The notes under the pieces are model-generated. The model worked only from the letters and a program-made list of their open reading frames with translations, made no database searches and had not been told where the DNA came from. From assembly GCF_040712315.1 (NCBI RefSeq), contig NC_134017.1, positions 526,001-590,000 of the forward strand: a stretch of 64,000 nt of DNA, read 5' to 3'. Source of the DNA: Castanea sativa. Its lineage: Eukaryota > Streptophyta > Magnoliopsida > Fagales > Fagaceae. Position numbers and translations under genes: made by a program. The number at the start of each line of letters is the position of its first letter. Positions within the stretch are counted from its first letter, which is position 1. Positions 34,718 through 53,375 of the stretch are shown here, piece after piece.

Positions 34718-37300
34718 TCTTGTATTAATTCATTGGCAATATCCTCTTAAGCTAAGAGAGGGTCCTTAAAATAAATGTACCACATCATCAGTTAGGGCTA
34801 GTTCTCGCCTCGGTCAGTCTCCTCCTATAATTGCAGATCGGAGGAGTAACAGCTCCCAAACACCAATTGCTAAAGCCCAATGGGCTAGATAATTATGCCA
34901 TTTATTGTATTTACCTATCTGGTTAGCAAGCCCAATTGATTTTAGAGGCCATTCTCGTTGGGTTATGCATAACCCGTTAAAATGCAAGATAAACAACACT
35001 ATTCATAAAAATTGCACAAAAAACACACACATCTGGGGAGCTAAATGCAAAAAAAAAAAAAACCATGTTGCTAGAGTGCTTATAAAGAGAGCATTCCCAT
35101 CCGGAAATGCACAAAAGAAAAAGAAAAAAAGAAGAAGAAGAGATATTTTGCATTACCAAAAAACTATAATCATTTTACATTATCGCTTTAACAACACACT
35201 CTACCTCACTTTTTATTTAACAATATATCGCATTAAAATAATATTACTTTAATGTTAAAGTAGCAGATAAAAGAAAGAAAGTGAGATAATCAAGAAAAGG
35301 GAGAGAATTAAAGGGAAATAAACAAATTTTACGTGTTGCTAGAGTATTCTTACTATAAAGACTCAAACAAAAACTATCCATATAAATAAAATTAAGTTGG
35401 ATTCTTACCATTTTTCTTTATCTTATCAAAAAATACAAGCTGTATTTTAAGGTTTAATCACCGTTAGATCATCTTAAGTGGAAGTAATTATTATAATCCT
35501 CAATAATTTCTATTTTGATAGTAACTCAATATATCGGAATATAACAATTTGAAAATAATCCAATTAATAAGTAATCTATATAACATATAAAAACACTTAT
35601 AGATACACCACTTAACTAAAAATTTAAACATATGAATTTGGCTCCACTTATACTATATTAACCTCTCTCTCACACACAAAAAAATAAAAAATAAAATTCT
35701 GAGACTTCACTTAAAGGTGTATACCCCAGTACCCCACCCAACATGTACAATATCACACGATATATATACTTGCTTCATTCAATTTAATGTAATTTTTGTT
35801 ATTATTATAATGAGCAATTGATATTGCAGTTGGTGGATGAAAGGCAACATCAGCATTCCCTTTTAGAACCATTATTGGCATGTGCAATTGATAGCTAGGA
35901 ACTACATGGGATTCTTTACGTGTTATAGGATAAAAGTTAACCCATATAGAATGACAAATTACCTAATTAAGTCATAAGTCTATACTATGGATAATAATGT
36001 CTCTTTCAATAAATTTATTTATTTTTTTACAAATAATATAAGAATGTAGGTATATGTCTCTTTCAAAATATAGACCCTCATCTCCCTCTAATTCTCTCTT
36101 AATTCCTCCCAAATTAAGATGGGGTATTATTAATATGTTCCTAATTGTTAGTTAAGGAGTTTTTCTGTTGGCACTTTGGTTGGTGCCTAAGATCTTTGGG
36201 TTGCCTATAGGCCATAGCATGTGTTTTCCCGTTGGTTGTCTTTGTCTACTTGTTTTGTTTCCTTTGTTTGTAGGAGCGAGTAAAACTTCCTTGCTTCGAC
36301 CCAAAGAGGACAACTACCAGGCACTGCCCCTTTCCTATTCAGAATTTTGAGATATATTATTATATATGTTGACATGTTGTACTTTGTTTGCAGCTTCCTA
36401 CCCATTTTACATTCTTGTATGTATTCTTTCTGTATAGAAAGAGATTTATAGCTAATAAGAAGTTGCCAAACCTGTGTTTATATATTGGCGTAATTATCGG
36501 CTCCGCGTATTGACCTTTCTCTATCGATCAAGTGCAATCAAATCCACCCATATTAATACATGCATGGATCTTTGAATTTCATATAAATATTTTGATAAAG
36601 AGTAAAGACTTTCCCACTCTTGAGAAAAATCAATTACGTTATAGCACAAGAACGAACATATGTAATTATACTCTGTACGTAGCATGTCAAAAAAGGGAGG
36701 AAAAAGAAGTTTCCCACTAGAATAATTAGTTTTCGCAATTCGTGCCATAAATCGTTGCTGTTAGTGCATGGTAGAGACACAATTAGCCAATCACTCATAA
36801 AAAAAAAAATTATTAAGAGAAATATCTCTCACAAGATTGGCGCTTGTATTGTCAATGGTTATGAAATTATTGGTATCTCCAACCGAAAATGGTGATTTGT
36901 TTTTTTTTGAGTACAAAAATATTGATGCCCTAGATGTTTATAGGACAAAGCTACAAATTATTAGACAAAATTTATGTACATTTTTTTTTTATCAAGTTCC
37001 TGTACGGATGTACCTAAAAAATTGTGCTCTTACTCTTACAAACTTTATTTATATTAAACTTTTCTTTTAAAAAAAATTATTATTTATTATAAATCTATAG
37101 TTGGAGAAACCGGAGATTTGAATATCAAATATCACTGTTGGAAATAGTAAATAACTTTATTTAAGCTACAAAATTTTTGATCCACTAACCTCAATTTTTA
37201 CATACAAGATATGTTAAAAAAAATTGGTAAAAAAGTATTTATTAAGTTATTTATAATGTGGCACCAATTGAGATTATGTCAATTTTTGGTTGTATTGATA
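34028..37300. other. Intergenic region between the two PME genes, first part
   Basis: 3' flank of the first PME gene, with a duplicated TATGTGTGTAGACTAGTT at 34197 and 34224, a TACA/TA microsatellite (34648-34710) and a GAGCATTCCCATCCGG segment near 35088 that resembles a PIF/Harbinger end but has no clear partner. No gene is supported; open frames here lack protein character. Confidence 0.5.
34648..34710. repeat. TACA then TA compound microsatellite
   Basis: About six CATA units followed by an uninterrupted TA run ending in CACACAC. Confidence 0.85.
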
Positions 37301-37795
37301 ATTTTTGTTGTGAGAGGACTGTCTATTCTACGATAAATTATTAAGTTCACCAGGAGGACTGTTGATGTGGTTTTTCCTAACCTCCCAACTAATAAAATGC
37401 CATTATTTATGCAAATATAACATCACTTGCTAATTTTTATATTTATTCTTTATACTGATTAGGAAGCTCACTCACATATTTGCATAGATGACATTGTCTT
37501 ATTGATTGGTAGGACCACGTCATGGTGGACCTAATAATTTCTCCTATTCTACAAGTTTCTATCAGCAATATTATTTATGAGATTTATCATCGTTTGAAAG
37601 TTTTTCGCATGTTAAATGAGAAGGGAATACACCAGCGCATATTTTAGCTTAATATGTTAAGGGGTTAGATAGTTATGTAACTTGGCAATTAGAGGAAAAT
37701 TTAGTTCTCATTGAGTCGGTTTTGGCTCATGATATATTGAATTTATCTTCGCCTTAATAAAGTTACTAGTCTTTTCATCCAAAAAAAAAAAAAAA
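37300..37795 (+). mobile_element. LINE-type retroelement 3' remnant (RNase H-like end plus poly-A)
   Basis: Near the end, the translation SHVK*EGNTPAHILA*YVKG, then ENLVLIESVLAHDILNLS and a stop (37754-37756), is the usual C-terminal tail of the plant non-LTR RNase H/RVT_3 domain. About 25 bases later comes a run of 15 A (37781-37795). In-frame stops and a shift near 37600 show it is dead. The 5' limit is approximate. Confidence 0.65.
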
Positions 37796-39300
37796 TTTAG
37801 CTTTTGGTGGGGTTATAAATGAACTAAAAAGTCTATAAACAACTTGAGTTTGGCTTGAAAAATACTTGTTTATATTTGTTTGTTTAGTATATAAGTCAAG
37901 TTCAGGTCTAAGTATAGACTTGATTATTAAACAAGTCAAGCTCAAACATAATAATATATTTATAAACATGAAGGTGAATTTAACTATATATGATATCATA
38001 CTTTTTATATGTATACTTGTCAAAAAAATATACTTATATAAACTTAAAATTGAATTGTGTAAATTTGTAAATCACTAAATTAATAACTAATAAGTATGAA
38101 CTTCTTATATTCAGTTAGGCTCAATTCATTTACGTTCCTAATTTATTTTTTGGGATGGATGAAATCCTTCGAGAAGTACACGGGCAAGACAGCTAGCATG
38201 GTAACGTAGTTCAAGAATGTAAGGTATTGGAAATTGGAGTGATTGTGGAAGACATAAAATATGTTGGTGTATGCTAGCTGCAATGGTGTGTAGGGAAATA
38301 CTAATTAATTAAAAAAAATTGACCACATTGATCTAGACACAAATATATATATTATTTTATAAGCATATGGGATTCCAGGCTTAGGTTTTACTTGTTCCTC
38401 TATGGCCTTGGCAGCAAGTGTTGGGCAAAACCAGGTTCCAATTTTTTTTTTTTTTTTTTTTTAACAAGTGGGTCACAAAAATTATGTGGATAGAGGACTT
38501 GACAGCTTTCATACGGTGGTTCAGTGTCATTGGTGTTTCCTAAGGAAATAAGAAGCCGTGTCTGCCCCATTTCCTCTCCAAAAATCTGGCATCAATAAAT
38601 TGCCCAAATAGCGATGGTTGAAGCCTTTAGTTTTTCTTTCAATATTAATATTGTTGGCTAAGCTATGTAATATCCCACAGCTCGATACATTATTATGCTA
38701 GCTAATGAACATTAAAATATTGAAACCAAACCAAGAATTGACACGACACTCACTAGTCTAAAGGTGGATAATAATTTGAATGTGAAAACCAAAACCTGTT
38801 AGCGGAAAAAAGAGAAAGAGAAAGTTGGAAATATCGTGTGAAGCCAGACCAAAAATTGTCGCAGCAGCATAATACGATAAAGACAGACATAATAGTGAAA
38901 ATGAAATGCATGTGCTTTTCACATTGAATATTGTAGTTTTTTTTTTATGTACATTTTATATAACTATACTACTGACATTGTTTTTATATATTGTATAATA
39001 ATTATAACCTAACACCTTAGAAATTGTGAAAAAAAAAAATGTTTAACTAGATTTTATTATTGCATAAACAACAAAATTATATGAAATCTAAGCTTATATT
39101 TGCTTTACAACTTTGATATATAGTAACGAGGCAAAATGTTTGGTATTCAAAGTTAATAAAACAGAAAAAGAGAGAAAGAGATTAATTTAGAGGAAAATGA
39201 TGATGTTTACTAGTTGATTTGATTAATGATGATACCAATTCTTACACATGAAGCATCGAAGAAAAGTGATTCTATTTCTTACTTTGCCTCACTCTCACTC
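37796..39300. other. Upstream flank of the second PME gene
   Basis: A T18 run near 38444-38461, otherwise AT-rich with no supported features. Confidence 0.5.
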
Positions 39301-39301
39301 A

Positions 39302-39308
39302 TATAAAA
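39302..39308 (+). promoter_or_regulatory. TATA box of the second PME gene
   Basis: TATAAAA after a run of CTCACTCTCACTC, 163 bases before the ATG; a leader of about 130 bases is expected. The CT-rich stretch just upstream is common in plant core promoters. Confidence 0.7.
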
Positions 39309-39464
39309 AGACACACCCACCCAGCCTAACCCTCCAAATCCTTTTTTCTTTTTCAATCACACTTCTTTACCAAAAGAATACACACATCCTCAGCTACAAA
39401 AACTAAAAGAGATACTCTCATACCGCTCTCAATAAACAAAAGAAAGCTTGTATCATCGATCGAA

Positions 39465-40903
39465 ATGGACTCATCAATCAAGTCCTTCAAGGGCTATGGC
39501 AAGGTAGATGAGATTGAAGAACAAGCATTCAAGAAAAAGACACGCAAGCGTTTGATCATCCTCATCATCTCCTCCATCGTCCTAATAGCTCTTGTCATTG
39601 GTGTAGTTGCTGGAACCATTATACACAAACGAAACAGTTCATCATCACCCTCATCTAACTCAGTCCCAGCATCCCAAGTAACCCCAGCAGCTTCACTCAA
39701 AGCCGTGTGCAGCGTGACTCAGTACCCAAACTCATGCTTCTCTAGCATCTCCTCCTTGGAAACCGCAAACACCACCGACCCAAAAGTCCTTTTCAAGCTC
39801 TCTTTACAAGTAGCCATCAACGAGCTCTCCAAGCTCGCCAACGACACACCCTCCAAGCTCACTGCTCTCACCAATGACCCCAAAGTGAAAGGTGCTCTAA
39901 CAGTTTGCCAAGGCCTTTTCGAAGACGCAGTGGATAGACTCAATGACTCTATATCTTCCATAGACGTTGGATCAGAATCAGATAATAAGCTGTTGTCCTC
40001 AGCTAAAATCAATGACATAAAGACATGGCTAAGCACTACCATCACTGACCAAGAGACCTGCTTGGACTCTCTCCAAGACCTCAATTCCACGGTTGTTGAT
40101 TATATGAAGATAGCCACGAAAAACTCAACTGAGTTTACGAGCAATAGCTTAGCCATTGTTGCAAAGGTACTGGGCTTACTTGCTGACATTGACCTTCCCA
40201 TCCATCGTAGGCTACTTGGGTTCGAAGAATCTGAAGGTTCAGATGAATTTCCCACTTGGGTTAGCCACAGTGACCGCAGGCTACTCCAGGAGATTACCGT
40301 GACTCCTGATGTGACTGTCGCTAAGGATGGAAGTGGGAACTATACGAGTATCAGCAAGGCAGTGGAGGCTGTGCCTAAAAAGAGTGTAACGAGGTATGTG
40401 ATATATGTGAAGGAAGGGAAGTATGTGGAGAATGTGTTAATGGACAAGAGCAAGTGGAATGTGATGATGTATGGGGATGGTAAGGACAAGACCATTGTCT
40501 CCGGCAGCTTGAACTTTGTGGATGGTACTCCTACCTTCTCCACTGCCACTTTCGGTATGTCTTAAATCTCAAGTCTTAATTTGTCCCTTAATTAATTCTT
40601 GGTTTGGTTAGATTTTTGTCCACCAATTCACTAATTATTCATTACTTTCATGCTTTTTCTTAATTGATCTTACAAACCTTGAATCTTCTTCGTATACTAC
40701 TCACTACAGTTACAAAAAGTTTTTTTTTTTTCTTTAACCACTATCGATAAAATTTAGAAGAAGAAAGAAAAAAAAAAGCATCATTTTCATTTCTAATTGA
40801 AGGGAGAGTCTCAATTTAAGGGTAATGATTAAAGTGAAGTAAACCTAGGGTATAAATTGTGCCAACTCATTTAAAATTTAACTATGGTTAAACTAAAATA
40901 AAG

Positions 40904-40961
<58 letters not shown>

Positions 40962-43933
40962 GTTGTCACAATCTATCTCTAAATTTTCTCAATTTTAAAT
41001 CATTGACCCTTTATTAGACATTTTTTATTTAAATTGGAAATGATTTAAATCTGACTTAATGGACTTAGTGACTTACCATTGAGAACTTTTAATTATTTTT
41101 TTAAAATTTTTAGAAACACGCACATGCACACACAAGCTAGAGGGAATAAGGTTCAAACGTAAAAAAAAATATACCACTTATTTCTCTAATTGAAACTCAC
41201 CAACTTAAAAAATTATATAAAAAATGTTGTATTTGTAGATTAATTGACATATGTATGGATACATTTAACGGTAACTTACATTTTTTTTCAACCTAAACTT
41301 TTGCCCATTTACCATGTCTCCAAATTGTGAATTTGAGAGGATTGTATATTTGTATTAATGTACTAGGTTATCTCTAAATTGAAAGTTAAATTAGATAAAT
41401 ATTGCCATTTGGTCATCGGCAACCAATTAGAGTAATTTTGTAATTACACTCAATTTAGATGATAGAGACTACAATAATGCAATTCTTTCAAAACTAAGAT
41501 GTGATCGAGTTGAAAAATAATTTAGGGGAATATTGTAAATGCAATGAGACTATAGGAAAAGCGTAATTTTTGAAGAGAATAATTATAAAACTTGATTCTC
41601 AAGTTAAAAAAGAAAAAGAAAAAAAGATTAGGATAAAAGAATTACATGCGTGTCAATGGACTTCATTGTTATGGTTGGTGAGTGTTGGTTATAAATGGAA
41701 AATGAAGAATCTGGTTCAGTTTCATCTACAAGCATTTCATGTTAGTAACTTACCATCCGCGTAGTGTTAAAGCTGCCATTGAATTTTGTAGTTTCTAGTG
41801 GGTTCGATATTGGGATGAGAAATCAAATTTATTTAGATACCAAAGTAGATCTAGACAGATTTGATAGGCAATGCACGTGACATTTGGAGTATTTAAGTAA
41901 TTTAGAAGGGAAACTTAGACACGTAGTAGTATAGTGTAGAATGTAGATAGCAGAGTGGGTTTCTAAATCTGACTACATGGTGAAGATAAGCACATGGCTT
42001 TTGTGTCACCATGTGAATTGGATTTAGATGCGCCACAATTACCTAAAAATTCGATACCCACCTCTTTTTTCTCAGGCTTACAAATCAAAGACAATGATGC
42101 TTTAAGTAGGACTAGAATGTTCAAGTTCAACGTTGTGTTGTGCGGGGACTATTGGGTGTTTGGATACCCCACCATGTGCTTACCTGGTTTATGATCATAT
42201 TGTATGGCCATGGGGTCCCATTTGTTATGATAAGAATTATGGCCTGCAAAATGAACATTGGATTTGGTGTAGCAGATCGAGCTGTATCACATAGTTAGGC
42301 TGATAGATTGGTATAATAATTAGTTATTTTAGGAATATTATAAATAAGTACTTCTTTTTCTCACATAATTGTAGGTATTACTAATTTTTTATTTATTTAT
42401 ACAGGGTAGAATTTCTACTTTAGCCTAATTTAAGTGTATATGACTGTGAAACTCCCTCCTGTAGACTTGAACTCCGACCCTTGCCCCCCACACTCTATAA
42501 GCACTTATACTCGTAGAGTGACCAATGCATCAAGGGTGTGCGGTAGTCTTACTAATTTAATTTATGTTGAAACCCACAATTTATGTGAGAAAAAAATACA
42601 CATTTATAATACTTCCCGGAGTATTCAATAATTTTTCGATTGATAGATTTATTGGGTTCTTTGTTGGCCCGCAATTTGTTGCGCTTGTTCGCTAATCTCA
42701 ACAAAGTAAATGTCACAGATCACAATAAGAACGATTGGGTGGAATCTGCCTACTTTAGGAAAAGGTGTCACATACTCATAACTCCATATCATATGTTTAG
42801 ACAGACACAGACATCTAAACAAATTAATTAATTAATTAGTTGAAATGGCTACAGTATGTGTGCAACTAATTTAATTTACTTCCTTTAAAATGCAGCAATG
42901 TAGTAATTTGTTGTTGTCATCATTCTTAATTAATTAAATTATATGATTATCTTTCTCCAAATAATTGTGCTACAGTGGTCAATGTGGTCATATAATCAAT
43001 TGAACTTAATTGGAAAAACTAAGATGTAGCACTTAATTGTAAATAAATTTTGTTCATTATCCCAAACAACAATATAACATTGTCATATCAACTCAAAATT
43101 TTCGGTTGAAACCAAATAATACCATATGCACTTAATCTTTTCCTTATTTGGGCTAAAAGAATGAAATTACTATTGCGTAGAATACTTATTTTTGCAAGGA
43201 AATGAGCAAGTATTGTACGTGTACTAACTACAAAATATGTATGCAATGAGCAGCTGTTGCAGGGAAAGGCTTCATTGCAAAAGACATGGGGTTCGTTAAC
43301 GATGCAGGTGCTGCAAAGCATCAAGCAGTAGCAATGCGGTCTGGCTCAGATCTTTCAGTGTTCTACAGGTGCAAATTTGATGCCTTTCAGGACACCCTCT
43401 ATGCTCACTCAAACCGTCAGTTCTACCGTGAATGTGACATTACAGGCACCATTGACTTCATCTTTGGCAATGCAGCAGTGGTCTTCCAAAGCTGCAGCAT
43501 TATGCCTAGGCAACCTTTAGCTAACCAATTCAACACCATCACTGCCCAAGGCAAGAAAGACCCAAATCAAAACACTGGTATTTCAATCCAAAAATGTACA
43601 ATCTCTCTGTTTGATAATGTTACAGCCCCAACATACCTTGGTAGGCCTTGGAAAGACTACTCCACTACAGTTATCATGCAGTCTGAAATTGGGTCATTCT
43701 TAAACCCATTGGGCTGGATATCTTGGGTCTCCAATGTTGACCCACCTAGCACTATTTTCTATGCTGAGTACCAAAACACTGGCCCAGGTTCAAGTGTTGT
43801 CCAAAGGGTTAAATGGGCTGGGTATAAGCCCACTCTAACAGTAAGTGATGCAACCAAGTTTACTGTGGGATCTTTTATACAGGGCAGTGAATGGTTACCA
43901 GACACTGATGTGGAATATGATGAATCCTTATGA
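39465..43933 (+). CDS. PME: Type I pectin methylesterase with PMEI pro-domain (589 aa)
   Basis: Two exons, 39465-40554 and 43254-43933, join in codon 364 (phase 1), the same place as the last junction of the neighbouring gene. Residues 30-52 form a signal anchor after a KKKTRKR patch. The PMEI domain (about 78-235) has Cys82 and Cys91 in CSVTQYPNSC and the typical ITDQETCLDSL. Two processing motifs RRLL occur (248-251 and 271-274), against one in the first gene. The catalytic domain from about 280 keeps GKYVEN, Gln387 in HQAVAM, Asp410 in QDTL, Asp431 in DFIFG and Arg494 in LGRPW. As for the family, it should demethylesterify wall pectin after cleavage in the Golgi. The intron (2.7 kb) contains a TA run and a SINE. 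Sequence divergence from the first PME indicates an old duplication, not a fresh tandem copy. Confidence 0.95.
40915..40956. repeat. TA microsatellite in the second PME intron
   Basis: A pure TA run of about 42 bases. Confidence 0.85.
42388..42548 (-). mobile_element. tRNA-derived SINE, copy 2, with exact target duplication
   Basis: On the minus strand it reads ACCGCACACCCTTGATGCATTGG (box A region) and GGAGTTCAAGTCTAC (box B), ending in an A-rich tail. The duplication TTACTAATTT flanks it on both sides (42378-42387 and 42549-42558). It lies inside the intron of the second PME gene, antisense to it, and is the same family as 20857-21016. Confidence 0.87.
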
Positions 43934-44237
43934 TCTGAACAATGAGTCCAGCTTGCATCAAATTCCAAGATTAAAAATTTGGAAAAGTTACAGGCTTTCT
44001 AGTAAAGAATGAAATAGTTTTTTCTTTTTTGACACATTAAAAATTGGGTTTGTAGTATGTATGAGTCAGATGTCTTATACTGAGTTTGTATTTTTAATTA
44101 TTATTTTTTCTAAAGTTTATCTTCTTGAATGATCTCTTTGTAACATTCTTTTTAAACTGTAGTTGAAAGTCCTCGATTATGATTAAAAGACTGAAATGAC
44201 AAAGACTGCTTTATTTATACTAATAGTTTGAATTATT

Positions 44238-44463
44238 AAAAAAATGGAGTGAGACAGTCTTTTACGGTAATGCATCATGACTCATGAGTCAGTAAACAAC
44301 GTTGCAATAAAATAATATGCTCTTGCTTGGTTGGTGTAACAGTGGTAATTAAAAAAATGGAGTGAGACAGACTTTTAAGATAATGCATCATGAATCTGTA
44401 AACGTTGCAATAAAACAGTACGCTCTTGCTTTGTTAGTGTAATAGTGGTAATTAAAAATTAAT
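44238..44463. repeat. 113-bp tandem duplication downstream of the second PME gene
   Basis: Two copies share AAAAAAATGGAGTGAGACAG, TAATGCATCATGA, CGTTGCAATAAAA and GCTCTTGCTT(T/G)GTTGGTGTAA. The landmarks at 44244 and 44357 give a period of 113. Several substitutions and a small deletion separate them. Confidence 0.88.
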
Positions 44464-45226
44464 TCTTTTTACTAAAGTAAAAGAAAAGGATTAAAAATAA
44501 TTACCTGTTGCTTTGAAATCTCCAAACCAGCAGACAAAGAGGAAATCTCAATCTAGGTTGGCCAGAAACATATTAAATTAATTTTACAGTCTCATATTAC
44601 CATAGTGGTTTAGGCTAGGCTGTGATTCTTTTAATTCTTTTTTCTTATCTGTGTGCGCCTTGTAGAAAAGTAAAGTTTTATCTGATAAAGTGTGATACTT
44701 TTTAAATTCATGCATTTCTTTTAGGGTGAAACTAAAGCCATCAGCATGAAGAATATAGATAAAGAAGAGTGAATAATATTCTTTTTTTGATGAATAAGAG
44801 TGAATAATAATATTCACAGACATTAATATGACAAGGATTTAGTGCTGGCACAAGTTAGTGTGCATCTATAATTATTATTATTGATTTTAGGATAAATTAA
44901 GCTTCATTCATTGAATTAATGTTGCATTATTTAATAATTTATTAATAGATGAGTATATTTTAATAAATTTACTATTAAATAACATTTTCTCTTTGTATTT
45001 TCCTACTTGATTAATTTTTTTTTATTTTATATTTTTTCAAAAGAGTCTTGTAAGTAAATATCCTAAAACACAAGTTATATTTATCCATAATTCATTCGCA
45101 TGTACATATGTATTGAAATGTGTCCGGTCAAATATTCATAATTTTATTTATTTATTTTTCAAAATTGATCATGTGACTTAAAGTACATGTGGATGGTTTT
45201 ATGATTTTTGCTCTATTTGTTTCGAT

Positions 45227-45453
45227 CACTTTATCTGTTGATCAAAAATAGTTTTCTTTTTAATTCATTTTTTCAGATATTACCAAACATTGAAAAACAC
45301 AAAAAACGATCTTTACACAAGATTTTTGTTCTATTTGTAAAGATTTTTGATAAAAAATCTTGTGTAAAGATAGTTTTTCGTTTTTTTCAATGTTTGGTAA
45401 TATCTGAAAAAATGAATTAAAAGAAAACTATTTTTGGTCAACAGATAAAGTGA
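45227..45453. mobile_element. 227-bp near-perfect palindrome (fold-back MITE)
   Basis: The left arm from TCACTTTATCTGTTGATC to about 45330 is repeated inverted on the right, ending at 45453. The arms are about 100 bases long with only a few mismatches and one 1-base gap. A loop of about 20 bases lies at 45333-45352. No coding sequence and no target duplication could be identified. A transcript would fold into one long hairpin. Confidence 0.88.
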
Positions 45454-46595
45454 AGCTTATTTTTAGAGATTGTTTTCCACTATTTTTTTTAAAAATAATT
45501 CTATCTCATAACAAGCTAAATAAGGGAAGTTAGGATATTATTTTTTAACTCATTTAAGGTTGTTACAAAACACAGGAAGATAAGATAGTTTTATAAATTT
45601 TTATTTTTTGGGAAAAATGACTCATTTTCTAAAAAATATTATCTCTGAAATGAGCAAGGTGTTAATCAATTGTCAAGTAGATGGAATTTTCGTTGAAATT
45701 TGTTTGAAGAAATTTTTTTCCCAATAGCTAAAAATAAAAGGAAGAGAAAGTGAAATATGACACGTTTTAGTTAGTTCAATTAGTAAAATCTCTTATTATT
45801 TAAAAATAGAATAAATTTCGAGATTTGTCTACATAAAATAAGATAAATTTTTTTTAGTTTTAGATAACGAAAAGAAATTATCATAGAACCAACAGACGTT
45901 ATAAATTTTAAATAACTAGTCAATGACATATGCACTTAACAAATATATACATAAAAAAAATTGCACATTATAAATCATTACAGATCCTCCATCACGATCA
46001 TAGATACAGTATTTATAAATTGAAAAGATTGTTGCACTTGGAAAATACGATCAGTTTGACGTGTAAAGCAAAGAAAACAAACATGAGTGTACAAATTTTC
46101 CTTATAAGAAATATGATTAGTAGTTTTAATCGGGCGTGGCATCTGACCAATGTCCTTAGTGCATTAAGCTCACTAATCCACACATTAAAAAACAAATACG
46201 CGTCATAATCATAACGGGTCCAATATTACGTCACACTTGAACAAAGCTAGATATTTCAGCAATAAACAACGAAAGTTGAGGCTGTCTGAATATTTTGACA
46301 TCCTCAGATCTATCTATCTACCCAGATTGACTTTCTTGCGCTCCAAGTAACTGTGCCCGTGGGCGCTGTTGGTTTTTTTTATTCCACAAAGTACGAACCT
46401 AAAGGCTAAAGTTTTATTAGGGTCGGGTCAGGTGGCTCAAAGAAACAAAGGAGAGTATCATAGATATCTCGAGAAACACGCGATCTATTTTTGACAACAA
46501 TTCAAGTCATCCGAAAACCAGCAGAGACACACACACATACATACACACACACACACGCACACCCAAAACGGACTTTCAACCCTTTTACTTTTTAG

Positions 46596-46603
46596 TATAT
46601 AAA
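46596..46603 (+). promoter_or_regulatory. TATA-like box immediately before the AlaAT start codon
   Basis: TATATAAA ends only 10 bases before the ATG at 46614. If it works as a TATA box, transcription would start around 46625, inside the presequence, and the first usable in-frame ATG would be Met48 (46755). It may instead be leader sequence by chance, with the true promoter further upstream. Confidence 0.35.
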
Positions 46604-46613
46604 GAACGATACG

Positions 46614-53375
<6,762 letters not shown>

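Larger units (their letters stand above)
43934..46595. other. Intergenic region between PME and alanine aminotransferase
   Basis: 3' flank of PME, a 113-bp tandem duplication (44238-44463) and a 227-bp hairpin element (45227-45453). Otherwise AT-rich with no gene. Confidence 0.55.

Noticed and set aside
34905..35252. Plus-strand 115-aa frame
   Set aside because: Low-complexity Lys/Arg-rich stretch from poly-A/GAA tracts with no family resemblance.
35088..35360. Possible PIF/Harbinger MITE starting GAGCATTCCCATCCGG
   Set aside because: The proposed right end (near TTGCTAGAGTATTC) pairs poorly and no TTA/TAA duplication fits both sides.
41570..42194. Two short plus-strand frames in the second PME intron (MKRIIIKLD…, MAFVSPCELDLD…)
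   Set aside because: Neither resembles a PME exon or another known protein, and flanking splice signals would break the PME frame.
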